This document shows positions 1-7,486 of a DNA stretch of 30,498 bases, piece after piece. The DNA is from a virus, in IMG/VR virus record IMGVR_UViG_3300010149_000088, positions 1 through 30,498 of that record, one strand, 5' to 3'. Positions within the stretch are counted from its first letter, which is position 1. Every line of letters begins with the position of its first letter. The notes below the pieces were generated by a model that saw only the letters and a list, made by a program, of their open reading frames with translations, was not told the origin of the DNA and did no database searches. The position numbers and the translations under genes were made by a program.

Positions 1-9
1 ATAATATAT

Positions 10-738
10 ATGCCAAAACGCAAAAAAATAAATAAGGAAGAATGTAACGAAATAGCTGAGGCTATTAAACCTTTAGGGAAAATTAAAATAAAATTAAAGC
101 AGTTTGATTTTAGCGAAAAACAAAAAGAATTATTAAACATAATTTTTGATAAAAAAACGAAGGTCGTCTTTCTTAGTGGCCCGGCAGGGACAAGTAAAAC
201 TTTTATGGCTATATATTCTGCCCTTCAACTATTTAACATGGATAACAAATACAGCCTAAGTTATATTAGGACTATTATCGAAAGTGCGGATAGAGGAATG
301 GGCGCATTGCCTGGAAATATAGACGAGAAGTTTTGTCCTTTTATGATGCCTCTGCAGGATAAATTAAACGAATTGACTTCCAATGAGGACACTCAATTTC
401 TTATTGACCAGAAGATTTTATCCGCCATCCCAATAAATTACCTTAGAGGAGCTAGCTTGAGAGATCAAATCGTAATCGCGGATGAAAGTCAAAACTTTAG
501 CGTAAAGGAGTTAATTACTTTAATCACAAGAATAGGAGAAAACACAAAAATGATAATATGCGGCGATACTATGCAAAGTGATATAAGTGGAAGAAGTGGA
601 TTTAAATATATTAAAGATATATTCGACGACGAAGATAGCGCGAAACAAGGAATACATAACTTTGAATTTGATTATAAAGATATAAAAAGAAGCGAAATAT
701 TAAAATATATAATTAAAAAACTGGAAAATAGTAATTAA
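10..738 (+). CDS. phoH: PhoH-family P-loop ATPase
   Basis: This 242-aa protein has the layout of PhoH-like ATPases, which are cytoplasmic nucleotide-binding proteins common in large phages and of unsettled phage function. Visible motifs are a Walker A, GPAGTSKT, at residues 57-64, a PhoH-type segment INYLRGASL just before the Walker B, and the Walker B acidic pair Asp158-Glu159 in IADESQN. A following strand, MIICGDTMQSD, matches the conserved ICGD sensor region of the family. The N-terminus is lysine-rich. The length is near that of the PhoH domain alone, so no extra PIN domain is fused. The ATG at 10 is close to the window edge and has an AT-only leader with no ribosome binding site visible. 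The next gene starts only 10 bases after the stop, so the two are probably co-transcribed. Family assignment is firm; the role in the phage is not known from the sequence. Confidence 0.93.
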   Translation: MPKRKKINKEECNEIAEAIKPLGKIKIKLKQFDFSEKQKELLNIIFDKKTKVVFLSGPAGTSKTFMAIYSALQLFNMDNKYSLSYIRTIIESADRGMGALPGNIDEKFCPFMMPLQDKLNELTSNEDTQFLIDQKILSAIPINYLRGASLRDQIVIADESQNFSVKELITLITRIGENTKMIICGDTMQSDISGRSGFKYIKDIFDDEDSAKQGIHNFEFDYKDIKRSEILKYIIKKLENSN

Positions 739-748
739 ATAAAAAATT

Positions 749-2020
749 ATGAAAAGAAATAGAACATTTTTACCTGAATTTAAAGTTGACTTGGTCGTTT
801 CTGAGTTATCTCAGGTGGTGGATTGGGGTTTAAAACAAATGAACGTACCTGACACCTGGAAAGTAACTCAAGGGGAGGATATAGTTTGCATGGTCATAGA
901 TACTGGGCATCCTATTCACTCTGACTTGCAGGATAATTTAATATTAGGTAAGAACTTCATAAAAGGAGAAACAATTTACGATAAAAACGGACATCAAACT
1001 CATTGCTCAGGCATTATTTGCGCAAAGAATAATGATTTTGGAATGGTTGGAGTCGCTCCAAAGTCCCAGTGTATTTCTGCGAAAGCCTTATCTAATTCCG
1101 GCTCAGGTTCATATCAAGGCTTAGCGGAAGCCTTAGATTATGCAATAGAAAAAAAGCCTGATGTGATATCAATGAGTTTGGGCGGGCCTAATTCTTCTCC
1201 AGCGCTAGAATCTAGAATAAAGAAGCTTTACGACATGAATATTCCTATTGTTTGCGCAGCTGGAAACTCTGGTCAAGGAGGCGTGAATTGGCCTGCGGCA
1301 TACAAGGAAACTATTGCCGTTGCTGCCTTTGATAAAAATGGTAAAGTTGCTAATTTTTCATCAAAGGGTGAGATGGTTGAATGGGCTGCCCCTGGAGTCG
1401 GAATATACAGCGCTTACTTAAATAATGCCTACGCTTCGCTAAGCGGGACATCAATGGCCTGTCCTTTTATAGCTGGAGTTATATGTTTAATGCTTGCCAA
1501 ACATAAAAAACAAGAAAGAGAAACTGGAAAAAATGACTGCAAGACTGTAGAGCAAATTAGAGAGCATTTATTGAAGTATACTCAAGACAAGGGGGAAGTG
1601 GGAAGAGATAAGAGTTGGGGATACGGAGTGATAGACGTAAAAAAATTAATTCTTGATGGGGGCGAGGAAGCTCCAAAACCAAAGCCTAAGCCAGAGCCTG
1701 AACCAGAGCCTGAACCAGAGCCTAAGCCAGAGCCTAAGCCAGAGCCTAAGCCAGAGCCTAAGCCAGAACCAGAGCCAGACATTCCTCATCCTTACCCGGA
1801 GCCTAGTCCAAGGAAGGAATCAAAAAGAAATTTGTATTTATGGGTTGGGCTGGCTCTATTGATTGTGTCGGCATCTTTGTTTTACATTTTTTATGCAAAG
1901 CCTTTTTCTAAAGAAGAATTATATATTCCTTATATAGATGAAAATGGAAATGTAGATTTTGATAAAAAACTCGAATATGAACTGTGGGAAGATGGGGTAT
2001 GGCGAGAGAAGGAGAAATAG
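749..2020 (+). CDS. Subtilisin-like serine protease (S8) with C-terminal membrane anchor
   Basis: This 423-aa protein contains a complete peptidase S8 catalytic set: Asp51 in VIDTGHP, His82 in NGHQTHCSG, the oxyanion Asn173 in AAGNSG, and Ser235 in SGTSMACP. The catalytic domain spans about residues 25-300. A low-complexity spacer of alternating Pro with Glu or Lys follows at about 309-343, then a hydrophobic segment at about 362-383 flanked by KESKR, and a 40-residue acidic tail. No N-terminal signal peptide or propeptide is obvious. I infer a tail-anchored enzyme, since only the C-terminal segment looks membrane-spanning, with the protease domain probably cytoplasmic. S8 proteases are unusual among phage late genes, where maturation normally uses a dedicated prohead protease. 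That enzyme is encoded separately at 10113. Possible roles are processing of virion proteins or attack on host proteins. Its 3' end overlaps the next small gene. Confidence 0.92.
   Translation: MKRNRTFLPEFKVDLVVSELSQVVDWGLKQMNVPDTWKVTQGEDIVCMVIDTGHPIHSDLQDNLILGKNFIKGETIYDKNGHQTHCSGIICAKNNDFGMVGVAPKSQCISAKALSNSGSGSYQGLAEALDYAIEKKPDVISMSLGGPNSSPALESRIKKLYDMNIPIVCAAGNSGQGGVNWPAAYKETIAVAAFDKNGKVANFSSKGEMVEWAAPGVGIYSAYLNNAYASLSGTSMACPFIAGVICLMLAKHKKQERETGKNDCKTVEQIREHLLKYTQDKGEVGRDKSWGYGVIDVKKLILDGGEEAPKPKPKPEPEPEPEPEPKPEPKPEPKPEPKPEPEPDIPHPYPEPSPRKESKRNLYLWVGLALLIVSASLFYIFYAKPFSKEELYIPYIDENGNVDFDKKLEYELWEDGVWREKEK
1672..1785 (+). repeat. Tandem Pro-Glu/Pro-Lys coding repeat in the protease gene
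   Basis: Short imperfect units resembling CCAGAGCCTAAG and CCAGAGCCTGAA are repeated head to tail inside the S8 protease gene. They encode the alternating Pro-Glu/Pro-Lys spacer between catalytic domain and membrane anchor. Such PE/PK tracts are usually extended spacers. The repetitive DNA would be prone to copy-number change by slippage, which would alter the reach of the protease domain without breaking the frame when whole units are lost. Confidence 0.85.
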
Positions 2021-2190
2021 TTAGCTTTAATTCTAAAGAAGGAGTTAAATCGGGGCTTATATTAAAAATATATAAACAAATAGGCTTTGAGGATCATGGT
2101 TCAGAAATGGCGGTAATAAAAGTTAAAGATGAAGGTTTAAATAGTTTAAAATCAGTAATTTCTGTAAAAGTAGAAAATATTATTGAATAA
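1999..2190 (+). CDS. Small hypothetical protein (63 aa)
   Basis: A short reading frame overlaps the last 22 bases of the protease gene. I prefer the ATG at 1999, beginning [10 protein letters not shown], over the upstream in-frame GTG at 1984. The protein is rich in Val, Ile and Lys with alternating hydrophobic residues, suggesting a small beta-barrel or SH3-like fold, but I recognise no family. The overlap suggests translational coupling to the protease. Codon and base use match its neighbours. An AT-only spacer of about 30 bases follows before the next gene. Confidence 0.6.
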   Translation: MAREGEIVSFNSKEGVKSGLILKIYKQIGFEDHGSEMAVIKVKDEGLNSLKSVISVKVENIIE

Positions 2191-2220
2191 TATATTAATA
2201 TATATATTATATGATTAAAT

Positions 2221-2469
2221 ATGGAAACAATAATTGCTTCAATAATAACATGCTTAACTACTCTTACAATAGCATATATTCATAGACGAAGACATTTCAA
2301 AAAAAGAGATGTAATGATTGATGAATTGCAAACTAAATTAAACATAACCGAATCTAACGTAATAATAATATCTAAAGAAGAGGATATTCCAAGGAGATTA
2401 TTAAAAACAAAAGGAAGCTCTGAAAGCGGCGGAGATATTCCAATAACTAAAATATTAATAATAAAATGA
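2221..2469 (+). CDS. Small single-pass membrane protein (82 aa)
   Basis: Residues 3-20 (IIASIITCLTTLTIAYI) form one hydrophobic segment followed at once by a strongly basic stretch, RRRHFKKR. This predicts an N-out, C-in membrane protein with a cytoplasmic tail of about 55 residues that contains a short helix (MIDELQTKLNI). The size would suit a holin-like or spanin-like protein, but one TM with a long charged tail is not diagnostic and no lysis enzyme is adjacent. The stop overlaps the start of the next gene in an ATGA, indicating coupled translation. Function unknown. Confidence 0.6.
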   Translation: METIIASIITCLTTLTIAYIHRRRHFKKRDVMIDELQTKLNITESNVIIISKEEDIPRRLLKTKGSSESGGDIPITKILIIK

Positions 2470-2765
2470 GCTTTAAATACTGTAGTCAATGTGGAAGTAA
2501 AAATGAATATTTAGCGATAGAGCCTAAGTTTTGCAGTTCATGCGGAGCGAGTCTTTCTTCTGGTCTATCTGAGTCGAAATCTTTGAAGCCGGCAAGTTTT
2601 AGTCAGAAAAAGGCTAAGGTATTGAACGAAGATGAAACTGACTCTTCTTTCGTTCCTAGCATATCGAGATTACAATACGATGTAGCACCTTTTGAGCAAA
2701 AAACCTTCAAAGTCGAAGACTTATTGAAGATAAACAATAATGAGCAGCCAGAAGAAGAGGGGTAG
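2466..2765 (+). CDS. Zinc-ribbon protein (99 aa)
   Basis: The N-terminus carries a CxxC...CxxC zinc ribbon with Cys6, Cys9, Cys23 and Cys26 (YCSQCG and FCSSCG). The rest is low-complexity, Ser- and Lys-rich, ending in an acidic tail, and shows no recognisable domain. Such ribbons often mediate nucleic-acid or RNA-polymerase contacts. The gene overlaps the preceding one by four bases and the following sigma-like gene by 26 bases, so the three are likely made from one message. A role as a partner of the sigma factor is an inference from position only. Confidence 0.75.
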   Translation: MSFKYCSQCGSKNEYLAIEPKFCSSCGASLSSGLSESKSLKPASFSQKKAKVLNEDETDSSFVPSISRLQYDVAPFEQKTFKVEDLLKINNNEQPEEEG

Positions 2766-3465
2766 GCCCAAAAAAATAAAATTTGAGGATAAAATTGAAG
2801 AAATTCAAGAAAATATCGAAAAAAGAAGAGGAAAATGGTTTTTAAAGGCTATAAACTGGATTAGCTGGGAGGATGTTTCCCAAATTATACTGGCTCATAT
2901 TCATAAAAAATGGCACCAGTGGGACCAAAAAAGACCTTTAGCTCCGTGGTTGAATAGAATCATATCTAATCAAATTAAAAATACATTAAGAAATCATTAT
3001 ACAAATTTTATTAGACCCTGCGTTCAGTGCCCATTTAATATTTCCGGATCTATAAGTCAAGTAGATAAAGAAAACTTATGTTCCTGGACTAAATCTGGAC
3101 AGCAAGACAATCTTTGCCCGCTATTTAAAAAATGGGACTCTTCGAAAAAGTATTGTCAAGGTATAAATATGGCTGGAAATGTAGATGATTTTGTTAATCA
3201 GCGAGACAGAGGAGCACAATCTTTTGATATTGATAAATCTAAGGATAAGTTAAATACCCACATGAAGAAAAGATTAAATGAAAAGCAATATAAAATATAT
3301 TATATGATATTTATGAAGGGCATGAAACCTGAAATTGTTGCTGAAAAAATGGGATATAAGAGTAATGAGAAAGGTAGAAGGGCGGGATACAAACAAATAA
3401 AAAATTTTGAAACATTATTTAAAAAATTAGCTAAAAAAATAATAGAAGAGGAAGATATAACATGA
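2740..3465 (+). CDS. Divergent phage sigma-70-family factor
   Basis: The 241-aa protein resembles compact sigma factors. Residues 43-90 match sigma region 2: WEDVSQIILAHI, then a spacer, APWLNRIISNQIKNTLRNH, a helix pattern for core-polymerase binding and -10 recognition. Residues 178-225 look like a region 4 helix-turn-helix (LNEKQYKIYYMIFMKG followed by AEKMGYKS). Two additions are unusual: an AT-hook-like KRGRPKK at residues 6-12, and between the two regions a Cys-rich insertion with Cys94, Cys97, Cys114, Cys126 and Cys139 that could bind zinc. A likely role is directing host RNA polymerase to phage late promoters, as gp55 does in T4. The start lies inside the zinc-ribbon gene and the stop overlaps the next start by four bases. 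Family call is moderately strong; promoter specificity is unknown. Confidence 0.72.
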   Translation: MSSQKKRGRPKKIKFEDKIEEIQENIEKRRGKWFLKAINWISWEDVSQIILAHIHKKWHQWDQKRPLAPWLNRIISNQIKNTLRNHYTNFIRPCVQCPFNISGSISQVDKENLCSWTKSGQQDNLCPLFKKWDSSKKYCQGINMAGNVDDFVNQRDRGAQSFDIDKSKDKLNTHMKKRLNEKQYKIYYMIFMKGMKPEIVAEKMGYKSNEKGRRAGYKQIKNFETLFKKLAKKIIEEEDIT

Positions 3466-4511
3466 ACTTAAGCGAAGAGCAAAAAGAGGAAATCAGGAAA
3501 AGGCAGTCAGAGATATCGGACTTAATTCTGCTTACTAGGGCAGTTTTTAATGATGACTCTTTAGATGGAAGAACAAAAGAGGGTAGGGCGGTAAGACAGT
3601 TTCTTGTTCAGGAAAAATTAGATTTCTCCACAACAAAAAAAGAGAAAAAGGAGAAAATTCAGTTTTCGGAAGAGCAAGAGGAGTTTATAATTAACCACGC
3701 CAGGGATGGGGGTTCGGCTTATGATATTGCTAAAATACTTTTTCCAGAGGTAAACATAAGCAATCTCAGCAAAGAGGTTATAGATGTTGCTGAATACATT
3801 AGAAATACTGATATCAGTTTACTGCGAGATAGCGAAACTGGATTAGTGAAGGAGTATTTCGCGCCTAAAACTAGAACGAAAATGGTTAAAAAGATAAATT
3901 TATATTGCCACGAGGAAATAAATGAAGAAAAGATGACTCGAGAGTATATGGATAACGCTGATAGCTGCATTAAGTTTTTGGGCGCACCCCGCTTTATTCA
4001 GGTTATTAATACCTACAGCGCTATGGATGATAGAAATTTATTCGAAGCAGAATATATAAGATCAGTATGGGATAAGCCAGATTTAACTAGTGATGAATTA
4101 AATTTATATATTAATGTTTGTATGGATTATATACATTTAAAAAATATAAGTAAAGCTATAGATAAATTAAATAGAATGTTTGAGGAGTGTGAAGACCAGA
4201 GAGATATGACCGTAAGACTAGCTGAGTTATTAAAAACAAAGAGTGAGGAATATAATCAATGCGAAAAAAGACAAGAAGCATTGATAGCTAGATTAAATGG
4301 AGATAGAAAAGAAAGAATAAAAAATAAACATAAAGATAATGCATCAATAATATCTTTAGTTAAATTATTCCAAAATGAAGAAGATAGAAAAAGAATGGTT
4401 GATATAGCTAATAAACAAAATCTATTAGTACTTGACGAAGCTAATAATATAGAAAGCATGGGAGCATGGAAGGCCAGAGTGCTAGGAATATCAAAAAACG
4501 ATGCAATATAA
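3462..4511 (+). CDS. Hypothetical protein, candidate small terminase or DNA-binding late protein (349 aa)
   Basis: I do not recognise a family with certainty. The protein is highly charged and mainly helical. Residues 68-115 (FSEEQEEFI, then a segment around SAYDIAKILFPE) look like a helix-turn-helix of the type found in small terminase subunits. A helical and probably coiled-coil region near residues 225-290 could support oligomerisation. It lies two genes upstream of the large terminase, about where a small terminase is expected, but it is longer than most. An SD-like AGAGGAAG precedes the ATG, which overlaps the stop of the sigma gene. An alternative is a regulatory or replication-linked protein. 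Confidence 0.6.
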   Translation: MNLSEEQKEEIRKRQSEISDLILLTRAVFNDDSLDGRTKEGRAVRQFLVQEKLDFSTTKKEKKEKIQFSEEQEEFIINHARDGGSAYDIAKILFPEVNISNLSKEVIDVAEYIRNTDISLLRDSETGLVKEYFAPKTRTKMVKKINLYCHEEINEEKMTREYMDNADSCIKFLGAPRFIQVINTYSAMDDRNLFEAEYIRSVWDKPDLTSDELNLYINVCMDYIHLKNISKAIDKLNRMFEECEDQRDMTVRLAELLKTKSEEYNQCEKRQEALIARLNGDRKERIKNKHKDNASIISLVKLFQNEEDRKRMVDIANKQNLLVLDEANNIESMGAWKARVLGISKNDAI

Positions 4512-4619
4512 GGGTGTAAAAGTTTCGCGGCATTAAATATTTCTTATTGTTAACAACAACTAGAAATAGATGAATAAATTATGCTTAATAAAAAGTAATA
4601 ATAAAAATTGCTTCTTAAA
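4512..4619 (+). promoter_or_regulatory. Intergenic leader with GTGTA motif
   Basis: About 100 non-coding bases separate two gene clusters. It begins with GTGTAAAAG at 4514, one of the recurring GTGTA elements in gaps of this window, and has a 10-bp palindrome, TTGTTAACAA, near 4547. Poly-A/T sequence runs up to the next start. It is a likely place for a promoter of the nuclease-terminase pair, but no standard -35/-10 pair is convincing. Confidence 0.3.
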
Positions 4620-5564
4620 ATGATAAACGAAGAGATTCCAGATACAACCTGCAGGGTTTGCGGAAAGAAGTTTGATTCAGAGCGGTCATTGCATGCTCAT
4701 ATAAAGGCCCACAATATCTTTGTTATGGATTACTATACTACGTTCTACCCTCGAAGTAATCTACTCACAGGAGAGCCCATAGCATTCAAAAATAAGAAAC
4801 AATATTTTTCTTCTTATTTTTCTAATAGGTCTGAAATTAGGAAATGGCTAGAAACGGTAGATAAGGATGTAGCTAAGAATATATTATATAAAATGTTAAA
4901 AGATAAGATTGAAGAAAAGAATATGTTATACGCTCCTTCTCATTTAGAATTAAAATTATATAATTTACCATCTATTGATATGTATAAAGAATTCTTTGGT
5001 TCATATAATGAAGTCTGCTCCAGACTTCATGTTGAGCCAGTATATAATAATATTATTAAAAACAAATTTTTAATGTTCGATAAAAATTTATATGAAATGG
5101 AGATTTTGATAGATACTAGAGAGCAACAACCACTATCATTTAAAAACAGCAAAAAACATAAGTTAGATTATGGAGATTATACTTTATCTGGAGATAATTA
5201 TACAAATACTTACGTAGACAGGAAGAGCGAGCAAGACTTTAAGTCTACAATGACGGTGGGATTCTCTAGATTTAAAAAAGAAATTCAAAGAAGTATTGAT
5301 TTCGACTCATATTTATATATAATAATAGAGTCCTCCCTGCAAAAAGTGATTAAAAACAACCCAAAAGCTTACCACGAATCTAATTTAAAATTTATATGGC
5401 ATAGAATGAGAGAAATTACCCATGAATTTCCAAGGAAATGTCAATTCGTATTTTCTGGAGGGCGAAGCAGGTCTCAAAAACTAATCCCAAAGCTCTTAAA
5501 AGCTGGGAAGGAGTTGTGGAGTTCTGATATCCAATATTATGTTGATTCTGGAAAATTAAAATGA
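4620..5564 (+). CDS. C2H2 zinc finger + ERCC4-family nuclease
   Basis: Using the ATG at 4620 (an in-frame TTG lies at 4608), this is a 314-aa protein. The N-terminus holds a classical C2H2 finger: Cys11, Cys14, His27, His31 in CRVCGKKF...LHAHIKAH. Around residues 117-138, IDMYKEFFGSYNEVCSRL resembles homing-endonuclease-associated DNA-binding repeats. The C-terminal half is an ERCC4 (XPF/Mus81-type) nuclease: ILIDTREQ with Asp165 and Glu168, DYGDYTL with Asp186, and the core DRKSEQD (Asp200-Arg201-Lys202-x3-Asp206). ERCC4 enzymes cut branched or flap DNA. The stop overlaps the terminase large subunit ATG by four bases, suggesting coupled synthesis and perhaps a role in clearing branches or making ends during packaging. 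Domain calls are strong; the packaging role is inference. Confidence 0.85.
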   Translation: MINEEIPDTTCRVCGKKFDSERSLHAHIKAHNIFVMDYYTTFYPRSNLLTGEPIAFKNKKQYFSSYFSNRSEIRKWLETVDKDVAKNILYKMLKDKIEEKNMLYAPSHLELKLYNLPSIDMYKEFFGSYNEVCSRLHVEPVYNNIIKNKFLMFDKNLYEMEILIDTREQQPLSFKNSKKHKLDYGDYTLSGDNYTNTYVDRKSEQDFKSTMTVGFSRFKKEIQRSIDFDSYLYIIIESSLQKVIKNNPKAYHESNLKFIWHRMREITHEFPRKCQFVFSGGRSRSQKLIPKLLKAGKELWSSDIQYYVDSGKLK

Positions 5565-7426
5565 CTTGGGAAGAAGACAATCAAAAAAGAATTAAGAAAA
5601 ACTACAGCATTAATGAACTGCTGGGCTCAAAAGAGGGTTATCTAGAAGAAAAAGAGGCTAAACTGCTTTTGTACGAATTTCTTAGAGAGAATATAACTTT
5701 TTCTGCAAATTTAATAGGAGGGGTTGACCTTTTTCCATTTCAACATATGGCAATTAAGGCTATGTTTGAAAGCGACTACTTTCTCGGTATATGGTCTCGA
5801 GGAATGTCTAAATCTTGGACTACTGGAATTTTTGCGTTTATGGACGCTTTACTTAATCAGGGAGTTGATATAGGCATACTTTCTAAATCTTTCAGGCAAT
5901 CTAAAATGATTTTTAAGAAAATAGAAGATATACTTTCTAAGCCTGAGGCCGCATACTTATCTCAATGTGTAAAAAGAATTTCAAAAGCTAATGATGAATG
6001 GGTTATGGAGATTGGCGATAGCTCTATAAGGGCTTTACCTCTTGGAGATGGATCCAAGTTGAGGGGTTTTAGATTTCATAGAATAATAATTGATGAGATG
6101 TTGCTGATGCCCGAAAGAATTTATAATGAAGTTGTGGTGCCCTTCCTGTCTGTAGTTCAAAATCCAAAAGAGAGAGAAACCTTGTATAATATGGAAACCG
6201 AACTGATAAATCAGGGTAAAATGACAGAAGAAGAGAGGTTCGTCTGGAGAAATAATAAATTAATTATGTTATCATCCGCTTCTTATAAGTTCGAATATTT
6301 GTACAAACTTTATGAGAATTTTGAACATTTAATTCAAGGAAAGCAGGATGCAAAAAACGCTTCTAGAGTTATTATGCACTTCTCTTACGATTGTGCTCCT
6401 AAACAGCTTTTCGATCAAAATTTAATAGATCAAGCAAAGTCAACGATGAGTCAAAGTCAATACGATAGGGAGTTTGGGGCCGTCTTCACGGATGATAGCT
6501 CTGGTTATTTTAAAATATCGAAAATGGCTGAATGCACCATTAAAGAAGGGGACTTCCCAAGTGTTGAGGTTAAGGGTGAGCCTGGTAGAGAGTATATATT
6601 ATCTTTCGACCCAAGTTGGGCGGAAAATGAAGGTTCTGATGATTTTGCAATGCAAGTTTTTAAGTTGGACGCGGATAGTCAAGAAAAATCAACCTTAGTT
6701 CATGTTTATGCCATGGCTGGAGAGAACTTAAGGAATCATATGAATTATTTCAACTATTTGTTAAATAATTTTAATATTGTAGCTATAGTAGGAGATTATA
6801 ATGGGGGAGTACAATTTACAAACGCTTTCATGGAAAGTGAAATGTATAAACAATCTTCAGCAAAAATAAATATAATTCAAACAGAGTTCGATAATACAGA
6901 GGAATATCAGAAATCATTAAGAGCTGCCAAGAGAGAATTTTCCAAAGAAGGGATTCCCTGCTGTCTTAGAAAGCCAACCTCAAGTTGGATCAGAAGAGCG
7001 AATGAGTTATTGCAAGCTAGCTTTGACCATAAAAAAATAAAATTTGCATCTCAGGCTATAGATGAAGCTTACCAATCTCAGAGAAAGAAAAAAATACCAA
7101 TTAAAGATTTAAAATTTTTAAGTAACGCCGAGGAAGTTTTAAAGCAGTCGGATGGAGCTAAAATGATAGACCTAGTTGAGCATTTGCATGACATGATGGA
7201 CTACACTAAGGGGCAATGCGCCTTAATAGAGGTAAAAACTTCTCCGCAGGGCACTCAGACATTTGACTTGCCTTTAACTTTAAAAAGAACATCTGGACCC
7301 GGAAAGGCTAGAAAAGACTGTTATTCTGCATTGGTTTTAGGTGTATGGATGATTAAAACTTTTTCTGACGTCAATTCTCAAAAAGAAGAAGTTTTTAATT
7401 CTTTTGTCCCTATGTTTATTAAATAA
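5561..7426 (+). CDS. terL: Terminase large subunit (packaging ATPase/nuclease)
   Basis: This 621-aa protein has both enzymatic halves of a large terminase. The ATPase domain shows a variant Walker A in WSRGMSKS (residues 78-85) and a Walker B with acidic pair at HRIIIDEM (Asp178-Glu179), followed by a coupling-type segment around LIMLSSASYK. The RNase H-like nuclease domain starts near residue 345 with YILSFDPSW (Asp350), then IVGDYNGG (Asp412), and a final acidic region near HLHDMMDYTKGQ. It pumps DNA into the prohead through the portal and cuts the concatemer. It begins inside the ERCC4 nuclease stop codon. The 60-base gap after it carries a palindrome and the portal promoter motif. Confidence 0.95.
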   Translation: MTWEEDNQKRIKKNYSINELLGSKEGYLEEKEAKLLLYEFLRENITFSANLIGGVDLFPFQHMAIKAMFESDYFLGIWSRGMSKSWTTGIFAFMDALLNQGVDIGILSKSFRQSKMIFKKIEDILSKPEAAYLSQCVKRISKANDEWVMEIGDSSIRALPLGDGSKLRGFRFHRIIIDEMLLMPERIYNEVVVPFLSVVQNPKERETLYNMETELINQGKMTEEERFVWRNNKLIMLSSASYKFEYLYKLYENFEHLIQGKQDAKNASRVIMHFSYDCAPKQLFDQNLIDQAKSTMSQSQYDREFGAVFTDDSSGYFKISKMAECTIKEGDFPSVEVKGEPGREYILSFDPSWAENEGSDDFAMQVFKLDADSQEKSTLVHVYAMAGENLRNHMNYFNYLLNNFNIVAIVGDYNGGVQFTNAFMESEMYKQSSAKINIIQTEFDNTEEYQKSLRAAKREFSKEGIPCCLRKPTSSWIRRANELLQASFDHKKIKFASQAIDEAYQSQRKKKIPIKDLKFLSNAEEVLKQSDGAKMIDLVEHLHDMMDYTKGQCALIEVKTSPQGTQTFDLPLTLKRTSGPGKARKDCYSALVLGVWMIKTFSDVNSQKEEVFNSFVPMFIK

Positions 7427-7430
7427 AAGC

Positions 7431-7454
7431 AAAGTAACTTTTAAAAGTGACTTT
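7431..7454. promoter_or_regulatory. 24-bp near-perfect palindrome after terL
   Basis: Two 12-base arms, AAAGTnACTTTT and its complement, meet with no loop; a single base pair (7436 with 7449) does not match. It starts four bases after the terL stop and ends 11 bases before the GTGTATTAAC element upstream of the portal gene. With no loop and few GC pairs it makes a poor terminator. Its shape better suits an operator for a dimeric regulator, or a weak processing hairpin. Confidence 0.4.
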
Positions 7455-7465
7455 TAGAATCTTGT

Positions 7466-7480
7466 GTGTATTAACATCTA
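7466..7480 (+). promoter_or_regulatory. Candidate late promoter, portal gene
   Basis: The sequence GTGTATTAACATCTA lies six bases before the portal ATG. It matches the element before the 9565 gene at 14 of 15 positions. The gene has no Shine-Dalgarno sequence. If TATTAA acts as a -10 box, the transcript would start almost at the ATG. Promoter activity is inferred from recurrence and position. Confidence 0.5.
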
Positions 7481-7486
7481 TAACAA

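Noticed and set aside
1672-1785. CRISPR-like direct repeats
   Set aside because: Units are about 12 bases with no unique spacers, in frame, and code for an alternating Pro spacer.
1582-1862. Gly-Ser-rich and Gln-Ser-rich frames over the PE/PK repeat
   Set aside because: They are other-frame readings of the tandem repeat in the protease gene.
2191-2220. AT-only alternating sequence as a promoter or hairpin
   Set aside because: It is composed almost only of A and T with several equally good alignments, so no specific element can be supported.
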